Shown here in pieces: positions 25,921 to 35,328 of a stretch of 64,000 nt of DNA. A model generated the notes under the pieces. It saw only the letters and a program-made list of their open reading frames with translations, made no database searches and was not told where the DNA came from. How positions within the stretch are numbered: the stretch's first letter is position 1; each line of letters opens with the position of its first letter. The translations under genes were made by a program, and so were the position numbers. This DNA is from Actinoallomurus oryzae. Lineage in GTDB: Bacteria > Actinomycetota > Actinomycetes > Streptosporangiales > Streptosporangiaceae. The stretch is from NCBI RefSeq assembly GCF_039541955.1, contig NZ_BAABHF010000046.1:496001-560000 (forward strand), given 5' to 3'.

Positions 25921-26055
25921 CCGTCACCGGGGGGCGTGCCCGTCTCTTCGGTGAACCGGCGCATGAACGTACGCTGCGAGAGGCCCGCGTAACGGGCGAG
26001 CACGCGTAGCTGCACCGGCTCGCTGAGCCGGTGCAGGGCCCGTTCGCGGGAGAGC
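25921..26055 (-). pseudogene. AraC-type regulator DNA-binding fragment
   Basis: The minus strand encodes ARYAGLSQRTFMRRFTEETG and adjacent residues, the second helix-turn-helix of GlxA/AraC-type activators. There is no room for the remaining domains, so it is a relic. Confidence 0.55.
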
Positions 26056-26183
26056 GTTCCGCGAGAACATGCCCGGCTTCCTCGAGGCCGTCAGCGCCTC
26101 ATCAAAGTCCCTGTCCGACCTGGATGATCACCGGGTCAGCGGCCTCGCCGGCCCGGGTCTCATCGAGTTGAGATGACGGCGGC

Positions 26184-26265
26184 CGGCGCGACGGTGACAC
26201 AACCATGACACGGCGCTGACGAGGCGGGGATGCGGTCGGCCGACAGTGGATGGGGTTGACCGGCG
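26184..26265 (+). promoter_or_regulatory. Envelope-regulon cassette, copy 1 (before D-Ala-D-Ala ligase)
   Basis: This 82-bp block is repeated at 30,332-30,414 with 5 substitutions and one 1-bp insertion. It contains TGACAC at 26,195-26,200 and again at 26,206-26,211, an 11-bp direct-repeat spacing typical of OmpR/PhoB-family response-regulator sites. It ends 57 bp before the ligase start. Control by the response regulator encoded at 30,435 is the simplest reading. Confidence 0.65.
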
Positions 26266-26322
26266 CCTGTTCTCCAGCGATGAGTCCGGCGTCTCCGTGC
26301 CACTGAGAGAGGCTGATCGATC

Positions 26323-27279
26323 GTGACTGAACGCTTGCGCGTGGCTGTGCTGGCAGGTGGGCCGTCCGCTGAGCACGAGGTGTCGCTGCAGTCGGCTCAG
26401 GCTGTGCTCGATGCCTTGCCGAGGGATCTGTACGAGCCCGTCGCCGTCATCATCGACCGGCAGGGCGGGTGGCCGGTGGAGTTGCGACGCGATGTGGCGG
26501 ACGTGGTTTTCCCTGCGCTGCACGGGCCGTTCGGCGAGGATGGCGTCGTCCAGGGTCACCTGGAGACGCTGGGCATCCCGTACGTGGGCTGCGGCGTGCT
26601 GGCCTCGGCCTTGGCGATGGACAAGGTCGCGATGCGGCGCGCGTTCCTGGCGGAGGACATTCCGGTCACCCCGCATGTGTGGTTCACCGAGCACGAATGG
26701 CGCACCACCACTGACCACTGGGGCTTGGTGAAGTCGCTCGACTGGCCGATGTACGTGAAACCGGCCAACATGGGCTCCTCCATCGGCATCTCACGTGTCA
26801 CCTCCATGGCGGAGCTGCGCGCGGGGGTGGACCTGGCGCTCACCCACGACCGGGTGGTGGTCGTCGAGCAGGGCGTGACCGCGCGCGAGGTCATCTGTGG
26901 CGTGCTCGGCGGCCATGACACGCCGGATGCTTCGGTGCCGGGCGAGCTCATCGCGCCCGGCGACTGGCTCGACTATGAGGCCAAGTATCTCAGCCAGGTC
27001 GAGATCGCCACGATCCCCGCCGTGCTGCCGGAACGGGTGGCCGAGGACGTGCGCGAGCTGGCCTTGCACGTCTTCCGGGCGATCGGTGGATACGGCATGT
27101 CCCGTGTCGACTTCCTCTATGAGGAGGACACGGGACGTCTGTACGTGGGAGAGATCAACACCATGCCCGGTTTCACCTCCCGTTCCGTCTATGCGAGGGC
27201 CTGGGCCGCAAGCGGTGTGCCGTACCCGGAACTGCTGCGGCGCCTCATCGACCTGGCGTTCGCCAGGAGTGGCTCGTGA
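26323..27279 (+). CDS. ddl: D-alanine-D-alanine ligase-type enzyme
   Basis: This 318-residue ATP-grasp ligase joins two D-amino acids for the peptidoglycan stem. Catalytic triad equivalents of E. coli DdlB are present: E17 (GPSAEHEVSL), S152 (NMGSSIG) and Y222 (DYEAKY). Tyrosine at the last position marks a D-Ala-D-Ala-type rather than a D-lactate (VanA) ligase. After NTMPGFTSRS a valine (V289) replaces the usual Met/Leu near the second-substrate pocket, so altered specificity is conceivable. GTG start after GAGAGAGG. It overlaps murF by a GTGA junction. Being clustered with murF, a racemase and VanRS-like genes, it is probably an extra, regulated copy. Confidence 0.93.
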   Translation: MTERLRVAVLAGGPSAEHEVSLQSAQAVLDALPRDLYEPVAVIIDRQGGWPVELRRDVADVVFPALHGPFGEDGVVQGHLETLGIPYVGCGVLASALAMDKVAMRRAFLAEDIPVTPHVWFTEHEWRTTTDHWGLVKSLDWPMYVKPANMGSSIGISRVTSMAELRAGVDLALTHDRVVVVEQGVTAREVICGVLGGHDTPDASVPGELIAPGDWLDYEAKYLSQVEIATIPAVLPERVAEDVRELALHVFRAIGGYGMSRVDFLYEEDTGRLYVGEINTMPGFTSRSVYARAWAASGVPYPELLRRLIDLAFARSGS

Positions 27280-28655
27280 TCCCCATGACGCTGAATGAGA
27301 TCGCGCGGGTCGTCGGCGCAAGCATGTATGACGTGCGCGACGCCGAGGCGCTGGTGACAGCGCTCTCGGCGGTCGACTCCCGCGAGGTGGTGCCCGGCGG
27401 CCTGTTCGCCGCGACGGTCGGCGCCCGTGTTGACGGTCACGACTACGCCGCGGGTGCCATCGCGAGCGGCGCCGTCGCCGTCCTGGTCTCGAGGCCCGTC
27501 GGCGTGCCCGCCCTCGTGGTCGAGGACGTCCAGTTCGCGCTCGGCCTGCTGGCCAGGCACCTGCTCGAACACATCAGCCCGACCGTGATCGGCCTGACCG
27601 GCTCCGTGGGCAAGACCACGACCAAGGACCTGCTGGCCCAGGTGCTCGAACGGCACGCGGCGACGGTCGCCACCGACAGGTCGTTCAACAACGAGATCGG
27701 GTTGCCGCTCACCGTGCTGCGCGCCGATGCCGCCACCCGATACCTGGTGCTGGAGATGGGTGCAGGCCGTAAGGGCGACCTGACGTATCTGACCGGGCTC
27801 GCACCACCCCAGGTCGGGCTGGTGCTCAATGTCGGCACCGCGCATGTCGAGCGTATGGGAGGCAGGCTGGCCGACGTGGCCGAGGCCAAGGGCGAGCTGG
27901 TCGAGGCACTTCCGGCGGACGGGTTCGCCCTGCTCAACGCCGACGACCCGTACGTCGTGGGCATGGCCGGCCGCACCAAGGCCCAGATCGTGTTGTACGG
28001 CAGGTCCTCGGAGGCGCAGGTGTGGGCCGAAGACGTGCGGCTGGACGACCGGGCGCGAGCCGTGTTCGAGCTGGTGACGCCCTCCGGCCGCGCCCCGGTC
28101 GAGCTCGACCTCATCGGCGAGCACCAGGTGAGCAACGCCCTGGCCGCGGCCGCCGTCGCCACCGCACTCGGCCTGGGCGCCGCCGAGATCGCCGAGGGGC
28201 TGACCGCCGCACGGCGGCGCTCCACGGGCCGGCTGGAGATCGTCGAACGACCTGACGGCATCACCGTCGTCAACGACGCCTACAACGCCAACCCCGAATC
28301 CATGCGGGCCGGGCTGCGGGCGGTGACGGCCCTGGCCGGCGACCGTCGTACCGTCGCCGTGCTCGGCACGATGGGGCAGCAGGCGGACGCCTCGCGCGCC
28401 CGGCACGCGGAGATGGGCCGGCTCGTCGCCGACCTCCGCTTCGACGTGCTGATCGCGGTCGGAACAGGGGATCCGCTCGCGATGGCGGAGGCAGCGGAGT
28501 CCGCGAACCAGGGCGTGGCCGTCCATACCGTCGAGGACGTGGCCGGGGCCCTCAGACTGGCCACCGCGCTTCTCGAACCGGGAGACGTGGTGTTCGTCAA
28601 GGCCTCCAGCGAGATCGGGCTCGGCGCCTGCGCCCGTGCCCTGGCCGGCGCCTGA
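27276..28655 (+). CDS. murF: MurF, UDP-MurNAc-tripeptide:D-Ala-D-Ala ligase
   Basis: This 459-residue Mur ligase adds the D-Ala-D-Ala dipeptide (or a variant made by the neighbouring ligase) to UDP-MurNAc-tripeptide in the cytosol. P-loop GSVGKTTT (109-116) is followed by the NNEIGLPLT dipeptide/tripeptide region, NVGTAHVERMG and the C-terminal NDAYNANPESM motif. All are characteristic of MurF. The GTG start is inside the stop of ddl (GTGA), so the two are translationally coupled. It lies outside a typical dcw cluster and resembles the additional MurF2 copies linked to glycopeptide-resistance genes in actinomycetes. Confidence 0.93.
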   Translation: MIPMTLNEIARVVGASMYDVRDAEALVTALSAVDSREVVPGGLFAATVGARVDGHDYAAGAIASGAVAVLVSRPVGVPALVVEDVQFALGLLARHLLEHISPTVIGLTGSVGKTTTKDLLAQVLERHAATVATDRSFNNEIGLPLTVLRADAATRYLVLEMGAGRKGDLTYLTGLAPPQVGLVLNVGTAHVERMGGRLADVAEAKGELVEALPADGFALLNADDPYVVGMAGRTKAQIVLYGRSSEAQVWAEDVRLDDRARAVFELVTPSGRAPVELDLIGEHQVSNALAAAAVATALGLGAAEIAEGLTAARRRSTGRLEIVERPDGITVVNDAYNANPESMRAGLRAVTALAGDRRTVAVLGTMGQQADASRARHAEMGRLVADLRFDVLIAVGTGDPLAMAEAAESANQGVAVHTVEDVAGALRLATALLEPGDVVFVKASSEIGLGACARALAGA

Positions 28656-28708
28656 CCGTCGGCGCATCGCCGAGGCGGCCGAGCGGATCGGCAAGTTCAT
28701 GCTGATGC

Positions 28709-28738
28709 ACTGGCCTGGCCGGACTCGACCAGGCCAGT
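28709..28738 (+). terminator. Hairpin between murF and the racemase
   Basis: Arms ACTGGCCTGG and CCAGGCCAGT (10 bp each) flank a 10-nt loop. There is no T-run. It may end most ddl-murF transcripts or act as a partial terminator and lower racemase expression. Confidence 0.5.
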
Positions 28739-28803
28739 GACGGCACCGTCACCGTGGCCGGCACCGACCAGTCGGCCGGCACAAGCTAGCGAAACGGAGT
28801 TCC

Positions 28804-29496
<693 letters not shown>

Positions 29497-29697
29497 CACA
29501 CCCGCGGTCGCGGCACGAGGTGGCGGCTCAGGTGGATCGGTGCGCCGGTGCGCCGATGCCATATGGCTCCCGGTGCCACAGATCGGCGCGGACACGTTCG
29601 ATGCCTGTCCTGAGATGGCGGCGGTAGCGATCGGCCTGGTGCGCGTCAGCGGCGAAGCGGCCGGCGCATCCGTGAACATGAGTGGACCGGACCTGGG
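29497..29697. other. Convergent gap between racemase and carboxypeptidase
   Basis: No gene is supported. A minus-strand segment near 29,530-29,690 translates into RYRRHLRTGIERVRADLW and similar protein-like text without a start, possibly the end of a lost gene of unknown type. Confidence 0.3.
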
Positions 29698-30270
29698 CTA
29701 CATCTGGTTCCCGTTCTCGATGACGGGGTCCACGCCGGCGTGGGGCAGTCGTCGTGGTGGCGTGCCGCCGCTGTCCGGGCGGTACTCGAAGTGCCACCAC
29801 TCGTTGTCGTAGATGCGGTACAGGCCGTAGCGGGCGCCGTGTTCCTCGAGCCAGCGCGCGCCTTCGTGGGGGCGCACGTCCAGCGCGATGCCCTTGACGT
29901 GGTTGGATTCCGCCGGTGGTAGCACGAGCATTCGTGCCAAGGCAGGGGAGCCGGAGCGGCGCACCTCCTCGTCGAACATCCGTTGTTGGACAAGGGGATC
30001 GCGGTATCCCGAGGTGAGACCGATGAGCTGGCCGTGACACCAGAGCGCCTCGGTACGCGCCGCGGTGAACGCCGTCATGGCGCCGTCGGTGAGCCCGGTG
30101 AGGTCCTCGGCGGGGAATCGCATCCTCAACGCCCATCGGCAGGCCAGCTCGCGGGCGCTGCCGGGATGGCGAACGAACGCCACGGGTAGCAGGAGCACGG
30201 CGAGCACCAGCGTGACCGCGGCGAACAGCCGGTCTCGGGGCCGAGGTGGGATGGTGTGTGGTTCGTCCAT
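29698..30270 (-). CDS. vanY: VanY-type D,D-carboxypeptidase (M15 family)
   Basis: This 190-residue zinc peptidase is anchored by one N-terminal transmembrane helix (about 15-34) with its catalytic part outside. The M15B/VanY motif S-x-H-x2-G-x-A-x-D is at 122-131 (zinc ligands H124, D131). E157 and H160 appear in NEWWHFEY as catalytic base and third ligand. Such enzymes remove the terminal D-Ala of the pentapeptide stem, which eliminates the glycopeptide target. It is divergent from the response-regulator gene; the shared 164-bp intergenic region holds the second regulatory cassette. The gene is short but complete. Confidence 0.92.
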   Translation of the reverse strand: MDEPHTIPPRPRDRLFAAVTLVLAVLLLPVAFVRHPGSARELACRWALRMRFPAEDLTGLTDGAMTAFTAARTEALWCHGQLIGLTSGYRDPLVQQRMFDEEVRRSGSPALARMLVLPPAESNHVKGIALDVRPHEGARWLEEHGARYGLYRIYDNEWWHFEYRPDSGGTPPRRLPHAGVDPVIENGNQM

Positions 30271-30331
30271 GACGAACTACGATTGGCGCCGGATGTGCGC
30301 GCGTTGTCCGCCGTATGTCACCGTTCGTCGA

Positions 30332-30414
30332 CGGCGCGACCGTGACACAACCATGACACGGCGCGGACGAGGCGGGGACACGGCCGGCCGACAGTGGATG
30401 GGGTTTGACCGGCG
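30332..30414 (+). promoter_or_regulatory. Envelope-regulon cassette, copy 2 (vanY / response regulator)
   Basis: This 83-bp near-copy of 26,184-26,265 sits between divergent vanY and the response-regulator gene. TGACAC half-sites lie at 30,343-30,348 and 30,354-30,359. On the other strand a GTGACA half-site faces vanY at 30,316-30,321. The cassette ends 20 bp before the regulator's GTG start, so the regulator may control its own gene. Confidence 0.65.
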
Positions 30415-30434
30415 GGCGAGTTACGGAGCGTGCT

Positions 30435-31124
30435 GTGAAACTCGGCGGCGTGTCGCGAGTGTTGTTGATCGAGGATGACCCGGCCGTGCGGGAGGGCCTT
30501 GAGCTGGCACTGACCGGGCATGGGCACCGCGTGCGCGCGGTGGAGTCCGGCGAGCAGGGGCTGGAGCGGCTGCGTACGGACCTTCCCGACGTCATCGTGC
30601 TCGATCTGATGTTGCCTGGCATGGACGGGTTCGAGGTCTGCCGCCGTGTCCGGGCCGTCGGCGAGGTACCGATCATCATGCTGACCGCGCGCGGCGACGA
30701 CATGGACGTGGTGGCCGGGTTGGAGGTGGGCGCCGATGACTACGTGGTCAAGCCGGTGCAGCCCAGGGTGCTCGAAGCACGCATTCGCGCGGTGCTCCGG
30801 CGGATCGGCCGGGACCAGGCGGAGCTGGAGCGGTACGGGGACCTGAGCATCGATCGGGCCGGGCTGGTGGTCGCCAAACGCGGCGTGCCGGTCAGCCTCG
30901 CCCCGACGGAGCTGCGCCTGCTGCTCGAGCTCTCCGGCACGCCGGGCCGGGTGCACAGTCGCCAGCAGCTGCTGGAGTCGGTGTGGGAGCACGGGTACTT
31001 CGGCGACTCGCGCCTCGTGGACGCGTGCGTGCAGCGGTTGCGCGCGAAGATCGAGGACGACTCGGCGGCGCCCGTCTACGTTCAGACGGTGCGTGGGTTC
31101 GGGTACCGGTTCGGGCCGGTGTGA
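30435..31124 (+). CDS. OmpR-family response regulator (VanR/MtrA-like)
   Basis: This 229-residue protein has an N-terminal receiver domain (acidic pocket D14/D15, phospho-site D57 in VLDLMLPG, switch Thr in MLTARG, Lys in VVKP). A C-terminal winged helix (about 130-226, ending YVQTVRGFGYRFGP) binds DNA. I chose GTG 30435, preceded by GGAG with 7-bp spacing; a TTG at 30405 would start inside the repeat. The kinase gene follows within a few bases. Twin TGACAC cassettes at its own promoter and before ddl are its likely targets. Confidence 0.93.
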   Translation: MKLGGVSRVLLIEDDPAVREGLELALTGHGHRVRAVESGEQGLERLRTDLPDVIVLDLMLPGMDGFEVCRRVRAVGEVPIIMLTARGDDMDVVAGLEVGADDYVVKPVQPRVLEARIRAVLRRIGRDQAELERYGDLSIDRAGLVVAKRGVPVSLAPTELRLLLELSGTPGRVHSRQQLLESVWEHGYFGDSRLVDACVQRLRAKIEDDSAAPVYVQTVRGFGYRFGPV

Positions 31125-31131
31125 GCCGCCG

Positions 31132-32595
31132 GTGGCACCTCGGCCGAATCTGGGGCTGCGTGCCCGGCTGTTGTTCGCCTTCGCACTGCTGTGCGTGGTC
31201 ACCGCGGCGGCGGTGGCCGGCGGGATGTACGTCCAGGCTCGCAACGCCATCCTGCAGCGGACCCAGGATGCCGCGGTTCAGGCGATGACAAGCCACCTGG
31301 AGGCGCTCTACCCGTTGCGGAGTCCGGCGCCGGGCCCTGCCGAGCTCGGCAAGATCGCCGCTGCCGTGGGCGACCGGTACAGCTCCGCGGTCGCCATCTA
31401 CCACGAACTGCACTCGCCGGTCGGCCCGCCGCCGAGGCACTGGGAGCCGGGCGGGAACGCGCAGATCCGGGATCCGAGGGTGATTCCACCGGGGCTGCGG
31501 CAGGCGGTGGCCGGCGGCGACATCGCGTGGCAACGCGTGGTGTGGCAGGGCAGGCCCATCCTGATCATCGGCGCGCCGTTGCTGATCGTCGAGGGGGACC
31601 GGACGACGCGGGTGTCCGGCATCGAGGTCTACACCGCGCGCAGCCTGCTTCCCGAACAGCGCAGCATCAACAAGCTCGCCGCATCCGCCTGGCTCACCGG
31701 CGGGGCGGCTCTGGCGTTCGCGGTCGTCCTCGCGTTGCTGGCCACCCGTGGCGTGCTGCGCCCAGTGCGCGAGCTCGGCCGGGCCGCGCGCCTGCTGGGC
31801 AAGGGCGAGATGCGGACCAGGATCGCGGTCCGTGGCACCGATGAGCTGGCCGACGTGGCACGCACGTTCAACAACACCGCCGCGGAGCTGGAACGGCACG
31901 TCAAGCAGCTGCGCGAGATGGAGGCCGACGCCCGCCGGTTCGTCGCCGACGTGTCACATGAGCTGCGTACCCCGCTGGCCGCGCTGACCGCGGTCGCCGA
32001 CGTCCTGGATGAGGAGGCGGCCCGGCTGCCCGAGCCCGCCGGCAGGGCCGCCAGACTGGTCAGCCAGGAAACGCTCAACCTCACCGGACTGGTGAACGAC
32101 CTCATCGAGATCAGCCGGTTCGATTCCGGCGTGGCGGCCCTCGCGCTGAACGAGATCGACGTGGCCGAGCTGGTACGGGCGACCCTGCGTGTCCGGGGCT
32201 GGTCGGAGCAGGTGCGCACCGAGCTCGCCGCCACGGTGACGGCGCGGCTGGACCCGCGCCGAATGGACGTCATCCTCGCTAACCTGGTCGGCAACGCCCT
32301 GCGGCACGGCGAGCCACCGGTGTCGGTACGGCTTTCCGCCGACCCGCACTGGATCACTGTCGAGGTCCGCGACCACGGACCGGGACTGGACGAAGCGGTG
32401 CTGCCGCACGTGTTCGACCGGTTCTACAAGGCCAACGCGGCCAGAGCCAGGTCCGAGGGCAGCGGCCTCGGCCTCGCCATCGCGCGGGAGAACGCGCGCC
32501 TGCACCGAGGCGACCTCACCGCCACCAACGCCCCGGACGGCGGCGCCATCTTCACGCTGCGCCTGCCACACGATCCGGACGGAGGCCCCGAGTGA
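31132..32595 (+). CDS. Envelope sensor histidine kinase (VanS/MtrB-like)
   Basis: This membrane kinase of about 487 residues has TM1 (about 10-32), an extracellular sensor of some 150 residues, TM2 (about 189-207) and a HAMP region. The HisKA domain carries the phospho-acceptor H276 in VSHELRTPL. The ATPase domain shows N-box NLVGNALRHG, G1 DHGPGL and G2 GSGLGLAIA. It should phosphorylate the response regulator encoded just upstream. GTG 31132 is chosen because the transmembrane segment starts soon after; the ribosome site is poor, consistent with coupling to the previous gene. Its 3' end overlaps the lipoprotein gene as GTGA. Confidence 0.93.
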   Translation: MAPRPNLGLRARLLFAFALLCVVTAAAVAGGMYVQARNAILQRTQDAAVQAMTSHLEALYPLRSPAPGPAELGKIAAAVGDRYSSAVAIYHELHSPVGPPPRHWEPGGNAQIRDPRVIPPGLRQAVAGGDIAWQRVVWQGRPILIIGAPLLIVEGDRTTRVSGIEVYTARSLLPEQRSINKLAASAWLTGGAALAFAVVLALLATRGVLRPVRELGRAARLLGKGEMRTRIAVRGTDELADVARTFNNTAAELERHVKQLREMEADARRFVADVSHELRTPLAALTAVADVLDEEAARLPEPAGRAARLVSQETLNLTGLVNDLIEISRFDSGVAALALNEIDVAELVRATLRVRGWSEQVRTELAATVTARLDPRRMDVILANLVGNALRHGEPPVSVRLSADPHWITVEVRDHGPGLDEAVLPHVFDRFYKANAARARSEGSGLGLAIARENARLHRGDLTATNAPDGGAIFTLRLPHDPDGGPE

Positions 32596-33080
32596 GTGAC
32601 GGGCTCACCCGCCGCGTGCTCGCCGCGGGCCTCGTATCGCTCGTCGCCGTGGCCGGCTGCGGCGTGCAACCCAGCGGCGTCATCACCGGCGGTGCTCCGC
32701 CGAGCGGAGCCGTCGCACTCACCACGACGATCACCCTCTACCTGGTGAAGAACGGAAAACTCAGTGCGGTGACGCGGCGGCCCGGTGGTCATCCACTGGC
32801 CCCAGCGGACAGGCTCGCGCTGCTGGCAGCCGGACCCACCCCCAAGGAAAAGGCGCGTGGACTCACCACCGACGTCCCGTCCGAAGCCGGCCCGCTCTCG
32901 GTGACCACCGAGCCGACCGGCCACTTGGTGGTGACCCTGTCCACTTCGGCCAGTGACCTGTCCCGACTGGCCGTCGAGCAGATCGTGTGCACGGCCGCCT
33001 CCACAACACCGAAAAGCCCTGTTCAGGTCACCGTCGTCGGTGCTGCGCAGAGCGTCGATCCCCGGAACTGCCCGAGGTGA
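32592..33080 (+). CDS. GerMN-like lipoprotein linked to the two-component system
   Basis: This 162-residue lipoprotein has lipobox VAVAGC (Cys23). One GerMN-like domain follows, with ITLYLVKNGKLSAVTRR and LLAAGPTPKEKARGLTT. The order regulator-kinase-GerMN lipoprotein recalls MtrA-MtrB-LpqB, and CseA with CseB/CseC, where the lipoprotein tunes kinase activity at the cell surface; this one is much shorter than LpqB. Translation is coupled to the kinase by GTGA. A role as signalling modulator is inference from order and localisation. Confidence 0.8.
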   Translation: MSDGLTRRVLAAGLVSLVAVAGCGVQPSGVITGGAPPSGAVALTTTITLYLVKNGKLSAVTRRPGGHPLAPADRLALLAAGPTPKEKARGLTTDVPSEAGPLSVTTEPTGHLVVTLSTSASDLSRLAVEQIVCTAASTTPKSPVQVTVVGAAQSVDPRNCPR

Positions 33081-33200
33081 GGGGAGGTGAAGTCATGCCG
33101 GGTCAGGGCGTAGACGGTGCCGGGGTGGCCGAGGAGGGTGTCCTCGCGCAGGGGTGCGAATCCGAGTCGCAGGGCGACGGCGGATGAGGCTGTGTCGCCG
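33081..33200 (-). pseudogene. GNAT acetyltransferase C-terminal fragment
   Basis: The minus strand reads DTASSAVALRLGFAPLRED and ends YALTRHDF, the last acetyl-CoA-binding helix and strand of GNAT enzymes (N-x2-S-x-AVA-x-RLGF pattern). The N-terminal part is missing. Confidence 0.5.
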
Positions 33201-33438
33201 TGATGGATGTTGTTGGTCCTCGCTGTTCCGGGCCTGGTGAGTGCGCTCCTTGGTCGGCAGTGGCTGAGCCTGTGCCGTGGGCGTGTTCTGCACGAAGAAC
33301 ACGTACAAACGCTTGAAGAATGCGGCGGGTTGCCCTACGGCACCCCCGCCGTTCGTGCACTGGCAGTGGGGCGCTGGTGCCTGGTGACCAGGATGACAAG
33401 AGCCGTACACCCTCGCCTCGGTTCCTAGCCGTAATATA

Positions 33439-33466
33439 CTTGCCTCATATTATATGAGATGGCAAG
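33439..33466. promoter_or_regulatory. AT-rich operator before marR-type gene
   Basis: A perfect palindrome CTCATAT-T-ATATGAG (33,444-33,458) lies inside flanking CTTGCC and GGCAAG arms (33,439-33,444 and 33,461-33,466), just before the ribosome site of the regulator. Autoregulation by MarR is likely. Confidence 0.55.
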
Positions 33467-33475
33467 GGAGTGTGG

Positions 33476-33973
33476 ATGAGATCAACTACACCGGAGGAAG
33501 CCGACGTCGCCCGGCACCGCCGGCGGGTGGTCGCTGCGGTCAAGGAGTCACTGCGCGAGCTGAGCATTCAACTGTCGTTGCTCAACCGCCAGGTCGGCGC
33601 ACACATTGACCTCAAGGACGTCGATTTTTACTGTCTCGACCTCATCAATCGCCTTGGCCCGCTCAGTCCCAGCACGCTCGCTCGGCGCGCGGGGCTGCAC
33701 CCCGCCACGATGACCGGCATTTTGGACCGGCTCCAGCGCGGCGGTTGGGTTACCCGCGAACGTGACCCGGATGCGGCCGACCGTCGCGCGGTGACCGTCC
33801 GTGCCCTACGCCTCCGCAATTCCGAACTATTCCACCTTTACGCCGGAATGAATACCGCGATGGATGACATCTGCGCGGGATATAACGACACCGAGCTCAA
33901 ACTACTCGCAGATTTCCTCCAGCGCACCACAGAAGCCGGGAAGATCGCCACCGACGAACTCGCGAGCGACTGA
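33476..33973 (+). CDS. MarR-family regulator
   Basis: This 165-residue winged-helix regulator has SPSTLARRAGLHPATMTGIL in the recognition helices and a wing ending in RERDPDAADRRAVTV. ATG 33476 is preferred over GTG 33470 because CAAGGGAG then has ideal spacing. It has no partner gene nearby and its own promoter carries an AT-rich palindrome. The target is unknown; the next 500 bp are empty. Confidence 0.87.
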   Translation: MRSTTPEEADVARHRRRVVAAVKESLRELSIQLSLLNRQVGAHIDLKDVDFYCLDLINRLGPLSPSTLARRAGLHPATMTGILDRLQRGGWVTRERDPDAADRRAVTVRALRLRNSELFHLYAGMNTAMDDICAGYNDTELKLLADFLQRTTEAGKIATDELASD

Positions 33974-34493
33974 AAAGACGGTCATGTGCGCAACGCGGCA
34001 GCGGCAGGGCGCGACCGTGGTCCGATCCAGCGCGATGCGGTCGGTATCTCCAGCACGCTCACTTCCCGGATGAGCGTCGCAAGAGCCTTCTCGTGATGTT
34101 CGCTGCGCCCACGATTTCGGTTTTCGGGGACGCCAGATGGTGTTGGCCGACCGCCGCCAGAACGGCCAGGGGGAGCCTGCGGTCGATGCGCTCGTACCGC
34201 TCAGGGGCGCCAGCTGGCCGACCGACCGCGTGATGCACCCACAAGTGCAGCTCTGCTAAAGGTCGCTGAGCCTACGTCCTTTGTCGCGGCCATCGCTCGC
34301 TCCCCGGCTGGGGCTGGCCACCTGACGAAACGACCCGGATGGCACGGTGCCAGCGACCCGTATCGACGCAGGTCGAGCGCTCCCAACGTTTGCCAACCCG
34401 CGCTGACCTGCGACGATAAGGTGAAGTCCTTCGGGGCTTGATGAGAACCGGGCTTCCGCGCTGCGCCACTTGACCTTCGACGCCGTACGGTGG
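33974..34493. other. Gene-poor stretch
   Basis: No complete gene or clear regulatory element is seen. A minus-strand tail around 34,059-34,200 (HHLASPKTEIVGAANITRRLL) could be remnant coding sequence of unknown type. Confidence 0.35.
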
Positions 34494-35285
34494 TCAGTCA
34501 GCGATCATGCCGCCGGTGAGGTTGGCGATTGCGCCAGTGATCGCGGTGGCTCGGTCCGAGGCGAGGAAGACGGCCACGTTGGCGATCTCAGCGACTGTGG
34601 GCAGTTGTTTGCGTACTGTCAGGTCGGTCATGCGGGCTGCGAATGCGTCGCGGGTGATGCCGTAGGCGTCGGCGTGCAGGCCATATACCTCGGTGAGCTG
34701 CGGCGTTTCCGGCATCCCCGCGGCGTTCAGGCATACGACCCGTACGCCTTGTGGTCCGAGCTCGGCGGCCAGCCCCCGGGACAGGGCTTCGATCGCCGCC
34801 CATGCCGGTGCCATGCCTCCCATGAGTGGGACGGCCGTCCGTGACGGAGACGCGGTGATCGTCAAGATCACGCCTGATCCCTGGCCGGTCATGCGCCGTC
34901 CAGCAGCTCTGGCGGTCAGGAAGTTGGCCTTGGGGTAGGTGGCCATGGGCAGGTCGAAGCGTTCGGGCGACAGGTCGATGAACCGGGTGCCCTGGATGCC
35001 TGTCTGGGGGAGGCTGATGGCGTTGAAAGAGATGTCGAGGGATCCGGCGTTGCGGACCACCGCATCGGCGTGCGCTTCGACGGCGCCCTCGTCCAGCACA
35101 TCCACCGTGGCGACGTCGGCGACGCCACCCGAGGCCTGGATCTTTTCAGCGACCACCTCCAGCGCGGCGCTGGTGCGCCCGGCGAGGAAGACCCGTGCTC
35201 CCTCCGCGGCGAAGGCGTGAGCGACCGCGCTCCCGATCGCTCCGCTCGCCCCGTAGACGATCGCATTCTTGTTTTCGAGCAGCAC
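34494..35285 (-). CDS. SDR-fold protein lacking the catalytic Tyr-Lys pair
   Basis: This 263-residue short-chain dehydrogenase/reductase fold has NAD(P) motif GASGAIG (about 12-18) and a C-terminal ITGAIANLTGGM segment normal for the family. Where active members have Y-x3-K, this one reads GGMAPAWAAIEAL (about 157-169): both catalytic residues are replaced. It may bind nucleotide without reductase activity or use another mechanism. Upstream there is an inverted repeat shared with the divergent VOC gene. Confidence 0.8.
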   Translation of the reverse strand: MLLENKNAIVYGASGAIGSAVAHAFAAEGARVFLAGRTSAALEVVAEKIQASGGVADVATVDVLDEGAVEAHADAVVRNAGSLDISFNAISLPQTGIQGTRFIDLSPERFDLPMATYPKANFLTARAAGRRMTGQGSGVILTITASPSRTAVPLMGGMAPAWAAIEALSRGLAAELGPQGVRVVCLNAAGMPETPQLTEVYGLHADAYGITRDAFAARMTDLTVRKQLPTVAEIANVAVFLASDRATAITGAIANLTGGMIAD

Positions 35286-35328
35286 TGTTACTCCTGGTTG
35301 TCGAATAGTACGGACGGAGCCGGCACAC

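Noticed and set aside
26323..27279. VanA-type D-Ala-D-Lac ligase
   Set aside because: The DYEAKY tyrosine of D-Ala-D-Ala ligases is conserved and no VanH or VanX gene is adjacent.
33470..33472. GTG 33470 as start of the MarR gene
   Set aside because: It falls inside the CAAGGGAG ribosome site; ATG 33476 has correct spacing.
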